A stretch of 64,000 bases of DNA from Cryobacterium arcticum (GCF_003185895.1 NZ_QHLY01000012.1:1825844-1889843); one strand, 5' to 3'; positions 16,442 through 26,302 are shown, counted from the first letter of the stretch. The notes: generated by a model not told the origin, from the letters alone. Translations and numbers: made by a program.

Positions 16442-18340
16442 TTAGCTCCTGGCCGGCTGCGGGCGCGGCGCCAGCGGAATTCGCGCGGCCACCCCGCGGC
16501 CGCGCACGTCCTTCCGACCGCCGATCGCCCGCAGCGCGTTCAGGATGGTCGCGAGATCCACGAGTTCCTGCAGCAGTGCCCCCACCGTGGCGGGGATGAC
16601 CCCGAACGCGGCCACGATCATCAGCGCGACGCTCAGCCCGATGCCCAACCAGATGCTCTGCAGGGCGATGCGGGTCGTGTCCCGGCCGATGGCCGCCGCC
16701 CGCGCCGCCCGGGACAGGTCGTCGAGCAAAATCACCGCGTCCGCGGATTCGCTGGCGGCGGTGGAACCCCTGGCGCCCATCGCGATGCCCACATCGGCCG
16801 CGGCCAGCACGGGCGCGTCATTGACACCGTCGCCGACCATGATCACCGGCCGCTCGCGGATGGCGCCGACGGCGGCCACCTTGTCGGCCGGCAGGCATTC
16901 CGCCCGAACCCGGGTGATGCCCACCTGCCGGGCCACGTGGTTCGCCGTGGGGCGGGCATCGCCGGTGAGCATCACCGACTCGTGCACTCCCAGACGGTCG
17001 AAGGCGGCCACTGTGGCGGCCGCGTTGTCGCGCACCTGGTCACTGGCGACGATGCATACGGCATACTCGCCGTCGACGGCCAGGTAGATGGCGAGTTCAC
17101 CCCCGGCCAGGTCGGCCGGGTACGCGTCGGGTGCGCGCTCGGAGACGAATGAGAGCTTGCCCACCACCACCTCGCGGCTGCCGAACCGGGCGGTGACCCC
17201 GTGCGCGGGCACCTCCGTCGCGGTCTCTGTGCTCTGCAGGTCGAGCCCGCGGGTCTGGGCGGCCGCCAGCACGGATGCCGCGAGCACGTGCGAGGAGTAC
17301 TGCTCGGCCGATGCGGCCAGGCCGAGCACCTCGTCGGCATCGAACCCGTTCTCGGGCAGGATCCGGTTGATGCTGGGCATGCCATAGGTGAGGGTGCCGG
17401 TCTTGTCGAAGACCACGGTCCTGGCTCGGCCGAGTGTCTCCAGTACCCCGCCGCCTTTGACGATGATGCCGTTGCGCGCCGCCCGGCTCATCCCGCCCAG
17501 GAACGCCACCGGAGCGGCCAACAGTAACGGGCACGGCGTGGCGACGACGAGCACCTCGGCGAACCGCACCGGGTCGCCGGAGACGAACCAGGCAGCACCG
17601 GCGATGACCAGGGCCACAGCGGTGAACGGCACCGCGTACCGGTCGGCGAGCCGCACGACCGGCGCCTTGCTGGCCGCCGCCTCGGCCACCAGCGCCACGA
17701 TCTGCTGGTACTGGCTGTCCACGGCCAGGGCCGAGGCGCGAATGGTGACGGCGCCCTGCCCGTTGACCGACCCGCTGAGCACCGTGTCGCCGGCCCGGTG
17801 TTCCACGGGCAGGCTCTCCCCGGTGAGCGACGCCTCGTCGAAGGCGGCGGACTCCGAGACCAGGGTCCCGTCGACGGGCACGATTTCGGCCGGGCGCACC
17901 AGCAGCAGGTCGCCGACCTGCACCTGGGTGGCGGGGATGTCTTCGGCTTCGTCGTCGCCGGCGGGGATGCGGTGCGCGATCTGCGGAGCGCGGGCGAGCA
18001 GGGCGGTGAGTTCACGTTTCGCCCGCCCGTCCGCGTAGTCCTCCAGGGCTGCCCCGCCGGCCAGCATCAACACGATGATCAGGGTGGCGACGTACTCGCC
18101 GACGAGGATCGTCGCGATGATCGCCAGGATCGCGAGCACATCGAGGCCGACGGTGCCGGCACGCATCCGCCGCACCATGGCAACGCCCTCGATCACCACC
18201 ACGATCACGCCGAACCCGGAGAATAGCCACTGCACGGCCACCGGCAGGCCCACCGCCCACAGCAGCAGCCCGGTCAGGCCCACTAGCAGCGTGGCGGCGA
18301 GAAGCGGGAACCGGAGGGCCGCGCCGCGGAGTGTCGACAT
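16442..18340 (-). CDS. P1B-type heavy-metal translocating ATPase with TPC motif
   Basis: An integral-membrane metal exporter or importer that forms an aspartyl-phosphate. With ATG 18340 the product has 632 residues. Seen: actuator loop SLTGESLPVE, membrane metal site TPCPLLLAAP (TPC at about 268-270), phosphorylation site DKTGTLT (Asp about 312), and VMVGDGVNDAPVLAAADVGI in the hinge. There is no N-terminal HMA or His-rich metal-binding domain. TPC instead of CPC or SPC makes Cu/Zn/Co assignment unsafe. The in-frame start 60 bases upstream lies next to the icd terminator and is less likely. Confidence 0.9.
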   Translation of the reverse strand: MSTLRGAALRFPLLAATLLVGLTGLLLWAVGLPVAVQWLFSGFGVIVVVIEGVAMVRRMRAGTVGLDVLAILAIIATILVGEYVATLIIVLMLAGGAALEDYADGRAKRELTALLARAPQIAHRIPAGDDEAEDIPATQVQVGDLLLVRPAEIVPVDGTLVSESAAFDEASLTGESLPVEHRAGDTVLSGSVNGQGAVTIRASALAVDSQYQQIVALVAEAAASKAPVVRLADRYAVPFTAVALVIAGAAWFVSGDPVRFAEVLVVATPCPLLLAAPVAFLGGMSRAARNGIIVKGGGVLETLGRARTVVFDKTGTLTYGMPSINRILPENGFDADEVLGLAASAEQYSSHVLAASVLAAAQTRGLDLQSTETATEVPAHGVTARFGSREVVVGKLSFVSERAPDAYPADLAGGELAIYLAVDGEYAVCIVASDQVRDNAAATVAAFDRLGVHESVMLTGDARPTANHVARQVGITRVRAECLPADKVAAVGAIRERPVIMVGDGVNDAPVLAAADVGIAMGARGSTAASESADAVILLDDLSRAARAAAIGRDTTRIALQSIWLGIGLSVALMIVAAFGVIPATVGALLQELVDLATILNALRAIGGRKDVRGRGVAARIPLAPRPQPARS

Positions 18341-18403
18341 GGCTCCATTCTCGCCTCGCGGCAGGGTCGGCGCCAGCAACCGGGGAATCCGGCCCGACAC
18401 GAA

Positions 18404-18436
18404 AACGGGCCCCGACCGGAAAGGTCGGGGCCCGTT
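18404..18436 (-). terminator. Rho-independent terminator after icd
   Basis: A perfect 14-bp stem, AACGGGCCCCGACC against GGTCGGGGCCCGTT, with a five-base loop, followed on the minus strand by TTTTCG. It lies 17 bases past the icd stop and before the ATPase gene. Confidence 0.9.
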
Positions 18437-18452
18437 GCCGGAAGACGAAGGG

Positions 18453-19667
18453 TCAGGCCAGGCGGGTCGACAGGTTGTCGCTGATCGCGGCCAGGAACTC
18501 CTCGGTGGTGAGGTAACCCTGGTCCGGGCCTACGAGCAGGGCGAGGTCCTTGGTCATCTTGCCGCTCTCGACCGTCTTCACGACCACGTCTTCGAGGGTG
18601 TGCGCGAATTCCGCGAGCGCCGGGTTCTCATCGAGCTTGGCGCGGTGCGACAGGCCCCGGGTCCAGGCGTAGATCGACGCGATCGGGTTGGTCGAGGTGG
18701 GCTTGCCCTGCTGGTGCTGGCGGTAGTGCCGGGTCACGGTGCCGTGCGCGGCCTCGGCCTCGACGACACTGCCGTCGGGGGTGGAGAGCACGCTGGTCAT
18801 CAGGCCGAGCGAACCGAAGCCCTGCGCCACGGTGTCGGACTGCACGTCGCCGTCGTAGTTCTTGCAGGCCCAGACGTAGCCGCCCTCCCACTTCATCGCG
18901 GATGCGACCATGTCGTCGATCAGGCGGTGCTCGTAGGTGAGGCCGGCGGCCTCGAAGCGGTCCTTGAACTCGGTGTCGAAGATCTCCTGAAAGATGTCCT
19001 TGAAGCGGCCGTCGTAGGCCTTGAGGATGGTGTTCTTGGTCGACAGGTAGACCGGGTAGTTGCGTTCGAGGCCGTAGTTCAGCGAGGCGCGGGCGAAGTC
19101 GATGATCGACTTGTCCAGGTTGTACATGCCCATCGCCACGCCGCTGCCCGGGGCCTGGAAGACCTCGAACTGCTGCGGGTCGCCGCCGTCCTTCGGGGTG
19201 AAGGTCATGGTGAGGGTGCCTTCGCCCTCGAAGCGGAAGTTGGTGGCGCGGTACTGGTCGCCGAAGGCGTGGCGGCCGATGATGATCGGCTTGTTCCAGC
19301 CCGGCACCAGGCGCGGGATGTTGGAGATGATGATCGGCTCACGGAAGATGGTGCCGCCGAGGATGTTGCGGATGGTGCCGTTGGGCGATGCCCACATCTT
19401 CTTCAGGCCGAATTCCTCGACCCGAGCCTCGTCGGGCGTGATGGTGGCGCACTTCACGCCGACGCCGTGCTTCTGGATGGCGTGGGCAGCGTCGATCGTG
19501 ATCTGGTCGTCGGTCTCGTCCCGCTTCTGGATCGAGAGGTCATAGTACTCGAGGTCGATGTCGAGGTACGGGTGAATCAGGGAGTCCTTGATGGCCTGCC
19601 AGATGATGCGGGTCATCTCGTCCCCGTCCAGCTCGACGACAGTACCTGCAACCTTGATCTTCGACAA
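18453..19667 (-). CDS. icd: Icd, NADP-dependent isocitrate dehydrogenase (dimeric type)
   Basis: TCA-cycle enzyme that oxidatively decarboxylates isocitrate to 2-oxoglutarate with NADP. The 404-residue length and sequence ([43 protein letters not shown]) are those of the eukaryote-like homodimeric class, not the 740-residue monomeric enzyme of corynebacteria. The start is TTG at 19667: GAGGAGAATCCA lies just upstream, and SKIKV after it matches family N-termini. The longer ATG start at 19709 would overlap the -10 box. A strong terminator follows. Confidence 0.95.
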   Translation of the reverse strand: MSKIKVAGTVVELDGDEMTRIIWQAIKDSLIHPYLDIDLEYYDLSIQKRDETDDQITIDAAHAIQKHGVGVKCATITPDEARVEEFGLKKMWASPNGTIRNILGGTIFREPIIISNIPRLVPGWNKPIIIGRHAFGDQYRATNFRFEGEGTLTMTFTPKDGGDPQQFEVFQAPGSGVAMGMYNLDKSIIDFARASLNYGLERNYPVYLSTKNTILKAYDGRFKDIFQEIFDTEFKDRFEAAGLTYEHRLIDDMVASAMKWEGGYVWACKNYDGDVQSDTVAQGFGSLGLMTSVLSTPDGSVVEAEAAHGTVTRHYRQHQQGKPTSTNPIASIYAWTRGLSHRAKLDENPALAEFAHTLEDVVVKTVESGKMTKDLALLVGPDQGYLTTEEFLAAISDNLSTRLA

Positions 19668-19708
19668 TGGATTCTCCTCAGTGAGTCGGGGCATGGTGGC
19701 CGTGAACA

Positions 19709-19745
19709 ATCCTAGCCGAGGAGCCTAACTGTCTCGACATCGAGA
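19709..19745 (-). promoter_or_regulatory. icd promoter with palindromic operator-like site
   Basis: TAGGAT (19709-19714) is a -10 candidate on the minus strand about 40 bases before the TTG start. The near-perfect palindrome TCTCGACATCGAGA (19732-19745) covers the -35 position at 17-bp spacing. A closely similar site lies in the sucC promoter, which suggests a common regulator; its identity is unknown to me. Confidence 0.5.
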
Positions 19746-19809
19746 GAGTTGGCCGGGCCGGCCGCGCTGTCCCCCTATGTTCCGACTATCAGCGGCCGCG
19801 ACCGGGCGA

Positions 19810-19815
19810 TAGCCT
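19810..19815 (+). promoter_or_regulatory. -10 box of the GNAT gene, leaderless spacing
   Basis: TAGCCT, six bases, then ATG 19822. Divergent from the icd promoter. Confidence 0.4.
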
Positions 19816-19821
19816 TGGGGT

Positions 19822-20274
19822 ATGCCTGAACTGCGACTCGAAGACCTGTCCGCACGCAACATCGTCGCGGCCAACAGCCTGAGCCTCAAGCCCGGTCAGG
19901 AGCAATTCATTGCGCCGGTCTCGTACTCGGTCGCGGCATCCGTGATCAACCCCAACACAGCCTGGCAACGGGTGGTGCTGCTCGACGGCGAGGTCGCCGG
20001 GTTCATCCACGGCAACTTCGACCCCGATTCCCCGCAGGAAGAATTCCGGGCCTGCATCTGGCGCATCAACGTCGACGCGGAGGCGCAGGGCATGGGTGTG
20101 GGCAAGTTCGCCGCAGACGCCCTCGCCGAGGAAGCCCGCCACCGCGGCTTCGAGCGGATCACCGTGATCTGGGAGCCCGGCGAAGACGGCCCAGAGGCGT
20201 TCTTCCACCGCATCGGCTTCGTCGACATCGGCGAGACCCAATTCGGCGAGGTCATCGGCGCGCTCACGCTCTAA
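19822..20274 (+). CDS. GNAT-family N-acetyltransferase
   Basis: A 150-residue acetyl-CoA-dependent acyltransferase. Residues ~80-105 (WRINVDAEAQGMGVGKFAAD) contain the Q/RxxGxG/A acetyl-CoA loop, and the C-terminal strand FFHRIGFVDIGET is typical of the fold. The N-terminal LSARNIVAANSLSLKPGQEQ pattern resembles spermidine/diamine N-acetyltransferase-like members; the substrate is not determined. The alkyltransferase-like gene follows seven bases after the stop and is probably co-transcribed. Confidence 0.87.
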   Translation: MPELRLEDLSARNIVAANSLSLKPGQEQFIAPVSYSVAASVINPNTAWQRVVLLDGEVAGFIHGNFDPDSPQEEFRACIWRINVDAEAQGMGVGKFAADALAEEARHRGFERITVIWEPGEDGPEAFFHRIGFVDIGETQFGEVIGALTL

Positions 20275-20281
20275 CCGGCTC

Positions 20282-20602
20282 ATGCGCCAGTCCCCGAACA
20301 GCGCCTTCGTCGCCGCGGTGCTCGATATCGTCGATGCCATCCCGTCCGGCCGGGTGATGACCTACGGCGACGTGGCCGCCACCCTGGGATCCCGGGCCGC
20401 CCGCGTGGTGGGTCAGGTGATGGCCCAGTTCGGGGCGGATGCGCCGTGGTGGCGGGTGATCCGGGCCGGCGGGCATCCGCCGATCGGCCATGAGGCCCGG
20501 GCCCTCGAGCACTACCGGGCCGAACAGACACCATTGGTGACCCCGGCGCAGCCGGAGGGCGCCTACCGGGTCGACCTCGGCCGGGCCCGCTGGCGCCCCT
20601 GA
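20282..20602 (+). CDS. Alkyltransferase-like protein (MGMT family, no catalytic Cys)
   Basis: A 106-residue protein with the MGMT DNA-binding domain: IPSGRVMTYGDVAATLGS carries the Tyr and arginine-finger region, followed by GQVMAQFG. The MGMT active-site PCHR is PWWR here (residues 55-58), so both the acceptor Cys and the following His are Trp. Known Atl proteins with this change bind O6-alkylguanine and hand it to nucleotide excision repair without removing the alkyl group. Co-directional with the GNAT gene; it abuts the convergent reductase gene by one base. Confidence 0.9.
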   Translation: MRQSPNSAFVAAVLDIVDAIPSGRVMTYGDVAATLGSRAARVVGQVMAQFGADAPWWRVIRAGGHPPIGHEARALEHYRAEQTPLVTPAQPEGAYRVDLGRARWRP

Positions 20603-20603
20603 G

Positions 20604-21848
20604 TCACGCCTGCGGCACCGCCAGTTCGGGCTTGCCCACCTCGGACTGAGTGTCGGCGGTCGGTGCCTCTGGGCTCGGCGTGGCCGCGTTCGGTGCAGCC
20701 GCCTCGGCCCCGGCCAGCCGGCCCTGCCATTCCTTCACGAGCACCGGCTGATCGATGCCCAGCACCGCCACCGGGCGGCCGCCCCGGCGGTAGACGGTGA
20801 GCAGATCATTGGTGTCCACGCTGCCGGCCTCCACCGTCGCGTCCTCGCCGCCGTGCACCCGGCCGGCGAATTGCAGGCGCTTGCCGCCCTGCTCCGAGGC
20901 GAGCCGGCTGGGCCGCTGCGGACCGCCGGCGGGATCGCCGAGCAGCGCCGCCATGGCGATCGCCGGGCGGTTGCGGGTGTCGCTCCAGTGCTCGATCCGG
21001 CGGTGCTCGCCGGTCACCGGGTCGAGCCAGGCAGCGCAGTCGCCGACAGCGACCACCCCGGGTACGCCGGTGGCTCCCACCTCGTCGCACACCACCCCGC
21101 CGCGCAGGTCGAGACCGGAATCGCCGAGCCAGCCGACCAGCGGCACCGACCCGATGTCGAGCAGCACCACATCGGCGCCGATCTCCTCGCCGGTGGTCAG
21201 GCGCACGCCGGACACCCAGCCTGGGCCGATCAGTTCGGCCACGCGCAGGTCGGTGCGCACCTCGGTGCCGGCCAGGGCGTGCAGCCGGTGCACCGCATCG
21301 GCGACGGTGCGGCCGAAGGCGCTGCAGAGCGCATCCGTCGTGCTGCCGATCACGGTCACGTCCATGCCCAGTTCCCGCGCGGTCGATGCCACCTCGAGAC
21401 CCACGACGCCGGACCCGACCACGACCATACGGCCGCCGGGCAGCAGCTCTTCCCGCAGGGCGAGCGCGTCCTCCACCGTACGCAGGGTGTGCACCCCGCG
21501 GGGCATGTTCTCGAACCGGCGGGCAGCCGAACCGGTGGCGATCACGACAGCGTCGGCGTCGATGGTGCGACCGTTGACCAGGGTCACCCGATGCGTAGCC
21601 GGGTCGAGGCCCGCCGCGGCCACGCCCAGCTGCCAGTGCACGTCGAGATCCTCGGTGGGCGACTCGAGAGCCAGTTCGCCGATCGTGGTCTGCCCGGTGA
21701 GGAAGCCACGGCCGAGCGGCGGCCGGTCGTAAGGGCGGTGCCGTTCGCCGCCGACCACGGTGATGCGGCCGGTGAAGCCGTGTGCGCGCAGAGCGGCGGC
21801 ACTGGCGTAGCCGACCACCCCCGCGCCCACGATGGTGACTGAATCCAT
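20604..21848 (-). CDS. FAD-dependent NAD(P)H:ferredoxin-type reductase
   Basis: A 414-residue pyridine-nucleotide-disulfide-family flavoprotein lacking the redox Cys pair. Two Rossmann motifs are visible: VTIVGAGVVGYASA near the N-terminus for FAD and MVVVGSGVVGLEVAS (~140-155) for NAD(P)H; GVVAVGDCAAWLDP is the second FAD contact. The arrangement matches rubredoxin/ferredoxin reductases of oxygenase systems, but no ferredoxin or oxygenase gene is next to it. The last ~45 residues are a low-complexity Ala/Pro/Thr tail. ATG 21848 follows GGGGGATCACACAGC. Confidence 0.85.
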   Translation of the reverse strand: MDSVTIVGAGVVGYASAAALRAHGFTGRITVVGGERHRPYDRPPLGRGFLTGQTTIGELALESPTEDLDVHWQLGVAAAGLDPATHRVTLVNGRTIDADAVVIATGSAARRFENMPRGVHTLRTVEDALALREELLPGGRMVVVGSGVVGLEVASTARELGMDVTVIGSTTDALCSAFGRTVADAVHRLHALAGTEVRTDLRVAELIGPGWVSGVRLTTGEEIGADVVLLDIGSVPLVGWLGDSGLDLRGGVVCDEVGATGVPGVVAVGDCAAWLDPVTGEHRRIEHWSDTRNRPAIAMAALLGDPAGGPQRPSRLASEQGGKRLQFAGRVHGGEDATVEAGSVDTNDLLTVYRRGGRPVAVLGIDQPVLVKEWQGRLAGAEAAAPNAATPSPEAPTADTQSEVGKPELAVPQA

Positions 21849-22111
21849 GCTGTGTGATCCCCCGATCAGACTGGTCGCCGGGTGGGGACCCGGCGCCGGT
21901 ACGGGAACGAGAGTGTTCTCATTCGTGGGCGTGTGATGTTCTGTTCAGCCCAGATTCACTCGCGGCCCGGGGCGTGTCAAGCGCGCCGGGCGGGTTCCCG
22001 GCGAGTGGTTCGAAGCCCTTGACATGCCTGAAACACGGCGGACTCAAAGCGCCGAAAAATGCCACATCGGGGCCCGAAAACCAACCGGTCGCGAGGATTT
22101 CCCTCCCCCCT
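21849..22111. other. Intergenic region without a gene
   Basis: With the palindromic repeat and cupin promoter it makes a 344-base gap. I see one isolated TTGACA (22019-22024) with no convincing -10 partner, and no supported small ORF. It holds the reductase promoter region, which I cannot pinpoint. Confidence 0.5.
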
Positions 22112-22174
22112 CCGCGAACCGTGAGCAAAGCCCCGAAAGTTCCCGGATTCTGGGGCTTAGCTCACGGTTCGCGG
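22112..22174. repeat. Palindromic intergenic element, copy A
   Basis: Arms of 23 bases (22112-22134 and 22152-22174) match at 22 of 23 positions: CCGCGAACCGTGAGC then AAAGCCCC, against GGGGCTTAGC then TCACGGTTCGCGG. Loop of 17 bases. The right arm ends seven bases before the cupin -10 box. Related to copies B and C. Confidence 0.9.
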
Positions 22175-22180
22175 CAGGAG

Positions 22181-22186
22181 TAGGGT
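22181..22186 (+). promoter_or_regulatory. -10 box of the cupin gene, leaderless spacing
   Basis: TAGGGT, six bases, then ATG 22193. The -35 position falls in the right arm of palindromic element A. Confidence 0.45.
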
Positions 22187-22192
22187 GCCCGC

Positions 22193-22555
22193 ATGGATGC
22201 GCCAGAGAACGCCAACGAGGATTTCGTCGACCCGGTGAGCACCAACCCGGAGCACTACCGGGTGTTGTTCGACAACGAACGGGTGCGGGTGCTCGAATAC
22301 CGCGATGAGCCGGGCGATGAGACCACGCCGCACCGGCATCCGGACAGCGTGATGGTCACCCTGGGCGCGTTCCGGCGCCGGCTCTCGGTCGACGACCGGG
22401 TGTTCGACGCGGTATTGGAGGCCGGGGAAGCCCGCTGGCTGCCCGCGCAGAGCCATTCCGGCGAGAACACCGGCGACACCCCCACCCGGGCGATCTTCGT
22501 CGAGCTCAAGGCTCCCCCGCTCGAGCCGGATGCGTCTCCTCTGGGCCCCAGCTAG
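22193..22555 (+). CDS. Small cupin-domain protein
   Basis: A 120-residue single-domain cupin. VRVLEYRDEPGDETTPHRHP holds the first cupin motif with the HxH metal ligands in PHRHP, and the second motif is partly kept at ARWLPAQSHSGEN with a His. Such proteins bind a metal and may be enzymes or sensors; no substrate can be assigned. The gene is bracketed by copies A and B of the palindromic element, five to twenty bases from each end, and looks like an isolated unit between reductase and exporter. Confidence 0.82.
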   Translation: MDAPENANEDFVDPVSTNPEHYRVLFDNERVRVLEYRDEPGDETTPHRHPDSVMVTLGAFRRRLSVDDRVFDAVLEAGEARWLPAQSHSGENTGDTPTRAIFVELKAPPLEPDASPLGPS

Positions 22556-22560
22556 CCCTT

Positions 22561-22617
22561 CGAGCCGTGAGACAAGCACCCAAAATCGCAGGATTCTGGG
22601 GCTTAGCTCACGGCTCG
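22561..22617. repeat. Palindromic intergenic element, copy B
   Basis: Right arm GGGGCTTAGCTCACGGCTCG (22598-22617) pairs imperfectly with 22561-22580. GGATTCTGGGGCTTAGCTCA is shared exactly with copy A. It lies between the cupin stop and the convergent exporter stop, where it may terminate both transcripts. Confidence 0.85.
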
Positions 22618-22625
22618 CGAGGGGG

Positions 22626-24431
22626 TCAGACCAGGGATTCCCGCCAGGCGGCGTGCAGGCGCGAGAACCGGCCGGTGCCCGAGATGAGCATGTCGGGCGT
22701 GCCGTCCTCCACGATCACGCCGTTCTCCATCACCAGCACCCGGTCGGCGATCGCCACGGTCGACAACCGGTGCGCGATGATCACCGCGGTACGGTCGCTG
22801 AGCAGCGTCTGCAACGCCTCCTGCACCAACCGTTCGCTGGGGATGTCGAGCGACGAGGTGGCCTCGTCGAGGATCAGCACCGCCGGGTCGGCCAGGAACG
22901 CCCGCGCGAAGGAGATCAGCTGGCGCTGCCCGGCCGAGACCCGGCCGCCGCGCTTGTTCACGTCGGTGTCGTAGCCGCCGGGCAGCCCCTCGATGAACTC
23001 GTGCGCTCCCACCGCCCGGGCGGCCGCTTCGATCTCCGACCTGCTTGCTCCGGGCTTGCCGATCGCGATGTTGTCGGCGACGCTGCCGCTGAACAGGTAG
23101 GCCTCCTGGGTGACCATGACGATGGCCCGGCGCAGGTCCTTCGGGTGCAGGTCGCGCAGATCGACGCCGTCGAGCAGCACCCGGCCGTGCGAGGGGTCGT
23201 AGAACCGGGAGATCAGCTTCGCCAGCGTCGACTTGCCCGCGCCGGTCGACCCGACCAGGGCAATGGTCTGCCCGGGTTCGAGGGTGAGGTCGAAGTACGG
23301 CAGGATGACCCGGTCGGCCTGGTACTCGAATTGCACCCGGTCGAACTGTACGGCGCCCTTCGACGTCCACAGGTCCACCGGCTTGACCGGGTCGGGCACG
23401 CCGGGCTGCTCCTCGAGCACCCCGGAGATCTTCTCCAGCGCGGCCGCGGCGGACTGGTAGGAGTTGTAGAACATCGCCATCTCCTCCATCGGGTCGAAGA
23501 ACCGACGGGTGTACAGCAGCGCGGCGAGCAGCGCGCCGATCGCCAGCGAGCCGTCGGCCACGCGGAAGCCGCCGACCAGGAGCACGGCGGCGACGGTGAC
23601 GTTGCCGATCAGGATCAGGCCGGGGTCGAAAACCCCGAACAGCTGGATGACCCTGGCGTTGACCAGCCGGTAGGTCTCGACGAGCTTGCCGAAGACCCGC
23701 TCGTTGCGCGGCTCGGTGCGGAACGCCTTGACCGCGCGGATGCCGGTCATGGTCTCGACGAACTGCACGATCAGGCTGGCCGAGGCCGTGCGGGACTGGC
23801 GGAACAGGTGCTGCGAGCGCACCTGGAACCAGCGGGTGAGCGCGAGCAGCGGCACGAGCGCGACCAGCAGCACCAGCCCGCTCACCCCGTCGAGGGTCAC
23901 CAGCGCGATGGCGGTGAACACCATGTAGAGCAGACCCTGCACGAGCTGGTTGATGCCGGAGTCGAGCAGTTCGCGGATCGCATCCAGGTCGCTGGTCTGC
24001 CGGGAGATGATGCGCCCGGAGGTGTACGACTCGTGGAATTCGAGGCTGAGCCGCTGGGTCTGCAGGAACACCCGCTTGCGCAGGTCGATCAGCACGGCCT
24101 GGCTGATCCGGGCGGACAGCACGGTGTACCAGGCGATCAGGAGGGCCCCGGTGATACCGGCGACCAGGTAGACGACACCGGTCGCGGCCAGCGGCACCCA
24201 GTCCTGCTGGAGCAGGGCGGGCAGGCCCTTGTCGATGCCGTAGGCGATCAGCGCGGGTCCGGCCACCTGGGCGGCGGTGGACACCACGACCACGAGCATT
24301 GCCACGACCACCGACCAGCGCACCGGGAACAACAGCGAGCCGAGCAGGCGCAGCGAACGGCGGCGGATCTGGGCGCTCTCCGCCTTGGTGTAGTCGACGC
24401 GTTCTTCGCCTTCGACGCCGGTGACACTCAC
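22626..24431 (-). CDS. ABC exporter half-transporter, second subunit
   Basis: A 601-residue type IV exporter half: six membrane helices (~30-330) and an ATPase domain. Walker A is GSTGAGKST, Walker B is [13 protein letters not shown] with a normal catalytic Glu, but the signature is VSAGQRQ instead of LSGGQ. It starts at GTG 24431, overlapping the upstream subunit gene as GTGA. Paired with the partner, its deviant signature meets the partner's deviant Walker B, giving one degenerate and one competent ATP site, as in known heterodimeric multidrug exporters. Probable role: export of drugs or lipophilic molecules. Confidence 0.92.
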   Translation of the reverse strand: MSVTGVEGEERVDYTKAESAQIRRRSLRLLGSLLFPVRWSVVVAMLVVVVSTAAQVAGPALIAYGIDKGLPALLQQDWVPLAATGVVYLVAGITGALLIAWYTVLSARISQAVLIDLRKRVFLQTQRLSLEFHESYTSGRIISRQTSDLDAIRELLDSGINQLVQGLLYMVFTAIALVTLDGVSGLVLLVALVPLLALTRWFQVRSQHLFRQSRTASASLIVQFVETMTGIRAVKAFRTEPRNERVFGKLVETYRLVNARVIQLFGVFDPGLILIGNVTVAAVLLVGGFRVADGSLAIGALLAALLYTRRFFDPMEEMAMFYNSYQSAAAALEKISGVLEEQPGVPDPVKPVDLWTSKGAVQFDRVQFEYQADRVILPYFDLTLEPGQTIALVGSTGAGKSTLAKLISRFYDPSHGRVLLDGVDLRDLHPKDLRRAIVMVTQEAYLFSGSVADNIAIGKPGASRSEIEAAARAVGAHEFIEGLPGGYDTDVNKRGGRVSAGQRQLISFARAFLADPAVLILDEATSSLDIPSERLVQEALQTLLSDRTAVIIAHRLSTVAIADRVLVMENGVIVEDGTPDMLISGTGRFSRLHAAWRESLV

Positions 24432-26278
24432 AGTGCTTCCTCCGCTCGCTGGGACTCTCGTCGTTCTTCGTCTTCCAGGCTGGAAATGACGAACTTGTAG
24501 TGCGGGCTCGTGGCCAGCAGTTCGGAGTGCGTGCCGACCGCGGTGATCCGGCCCGCTTCGAGCAGGGCCACTCGGTCGGCGAGCATCACCGTGGACGGCC
24601 GGTGCGCCACGATCAGCGCCGTGGTCGAGGCGAGCACCCGGCGCAGGGCCGCTTCCACCAGGGATTCGGTGTTCACGTCGAGCGCTGAGAGCGGGTCGTC
24701 GAGCACGAGCACGGCCGGCGCGGCGGCGACGGCGCGAGCCAGGGCCACGCGCTGCCGCTGACCACCGGAGAGGCTCATGCCTTCCTCGCCGACGAGGGTG
24801 TCGACCCCGTCGGGCAGGTCGTGCACGAACCCGGCCTGCGCGATCTCCAGCGCCTCGGCGAGCACCGCGTCGGCCTCCGGGCTGCGCTCGGCGAACTCCG
24901 GCCGGCCCAGCAGCACGTTCTCCCGCACGGAGGCCGAGAACAGGGTGGCGTCTTCGAACGCCATCGCGATGTGGCGGCGCAGCTCATCGCGGCGCAGGGC
25001 CCGCACGTCGACCCCATCGAGGGTCACCGAGCCATCCGTCACGTCGTAGAGCCGGGTGGTCAGCGCCGTCAGGGTGGACTTGCCCGAGCCGGTGAGGCCG
25101 ACCAGGGCCATGGTCTCGCCGGGTTCGAGTTCGAGGTCGACCCCGTCGAGCAGGTCGGGGAAGCGTTCGGGCGAGTCCGCGTAGCGGAAGTGCACGTTCT
25201 CGAACGCCAGCCGGCCGCGCGGGCTGGTGATGGTGACCGGGCGCGGCGGGTCGGTGATGGTGTTCGGGGTGTCGAGGATGTCGAAGAACCTGTCGGTGGC
25301 GGTGCGGGTGTCGAAGGTCATCGAGAGCAGGAACCCGATCGACTCCACCGGGAAGCGCAGCACGGTGGCGGTGGCGAAGAACGCCACCAGTTCACCGACG
25401 CTGAGCTGGCCCTGACTGGTTAGCCAGACACCGGAGACCAGGCAGAGCGCGAACGCCACGTCGGGCACCAGCAGCAGCCACAGCCAGATGCCGGCGATGG
25501 CGCGGGCCTTCTCGATTTCGGTACCTCGCAGTTCTTCGGCCTGGTTGGCGAAGCTTTTCAGCGCGAAGCTGCCGCGGCCGAAAGCCTTGAGCACCCGGAT
25601 GCCGTGCACGGATTCCTCCACGGCGGTCGCCAGGTCGCCGGACTGGTCCTGGCTGCGCCGGGCGATCACCGAGTACTTCTCCTCGAAGACGTAGCCGTAG
25701 ATCCAGATCGGGATCGAGCAGACCAGGAAGATCAGGCCGAGGATCCAGTTCATCGACACCAGGATCACCACGCCGGCGAGGATGGTGAGGAAGTTGACCA
25801 CCAGAAGCACCAGGCCGAAGGAGATCCAGCGGCGGATCATGTTGAGGTCGCTGATGGCGCGCGAGAGCAGCTGCCCGCTCGGCCAGCGGTCGTGGAAGGT
25901 CACGGGCAGGTCCTGCAGCCGGGCGTAGAGCGCGTTGCGCATCCGGGACTCGATGTGGGTACCGGGCACCAGCACGAACCAGCGGCGCAGGGCGATCATG
26001 CCGGCTTCGAGCACACCGAGACCGAGCACCAACAGCACGGCGGGCCAGATCGGGGCGGTATCGCCCTCGCTGAGGGCGCCGTCGACCAGGCGCTGCAGCA
26101 CCTGCGGGATGGCCAGGGCCACGAGGGAGGCGAGCAGTGCCGACAGCATGCCCAGGCCGATGCGCGGCAGGGCCGGTTTGGCGTAGGGGTAGAGCCGCAG
26201 GAGAGTGCGGAAAGTGTTGGGCCGCGCGACGGGTTCGGGCGCGACGTGGGGCGGATGCTGTGGTGCGGTGGTGGTCAT
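24428..26278 (-). CDS. ABC exporter half-transporter, first subunit (degenerate ATP site)
   Basis: A 616-residue exporter half with six membrane helices (~40-330) and an ATPase domain with Walker [10 protein letters not shown], signature [16 protein letters not shown] and Walker [13 protein letters not shown]. The catalytic Glu after Walker B is Asp (LDD), the mark of the degenerate-site subunit in heterodimeric exporters such as TM287/288 and BmrCD. ATG 26278 follows AGGAACGATTC. It is first in a two-gene operon with a ~330-base leader that encodes a short peptide, so expression is probably controlled after transcription starts. Confidence 0.93.
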   Translation of the reverse strand: MTTTAPQHPPHVAPEPVARPNTFRTLLRLYPYAKPALPRIGLGMLSALLASLVALAIPQVLQRLVDGALSEGDTAPIWPAVLLVLGLGVLEAGMIALRRWFVLVPGTHIESRMRNALYARLQDLPVTFHDRWPSGQLLSRAISDLNMIRRWISFGLVLLVVNFLTILAGVVILVSMNWILGLIFLVCSIPIWIYGYVFEEKYSVIARRSQDQSGDLATAVEESVHGIRVLKAFGRGSFALKSFANQAEELRGTEIEKARAIAGIWLWLLLVPDVAFALCLVSGVWLTSQGQLSVGELVAFFATATVLRFPVESIGFLLSMTFDTRTATDRFFDILDTPNTITDPPRPVTITSPRGRLAFENVHFRYADSPERFPDLLDGVDLELEPGETMALVGLTGSGKSTLTALTTRLYDVTDGSVTLDGVDVRALRRDELRRHIAMAFEDATLFSASVRENVLLGRPEFAERSPEADAVLAEALEIAQAGFVHDLPDGVDTLVGEEGMSLSGGQRQRVALARAVAAAPAVLVLDDPLSALDVNTESLVEAALRRVLASTTALIVAHRPSTVMLADRVALLEAGRITAVGTHSELLATSPHYKFVISSLEDEERRESQRAEEAL

Positions 26279-26302
26279 GAATCGTTCCTGACTGGGCCCA
26301 GG

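Noticed and set aside
19667..19709. ATG 19709 as the icd start
   Set aside because: It would overlap the -10 box and lacks a ribosome site; TTG 19667 has GAGGAG and matches family N-termini.
22019..22024. TTGACA as a promoter -35 box
   Set aside because: No acceptable -10 box 16-19 bases downstream, and no gene in range apart from the cupin gene 170 bases away with its own box.
22530..24500. 656-codon plus-strand open frame
   Set aside because: Antisense to the ABC exporter subunit with full Walker motifs.
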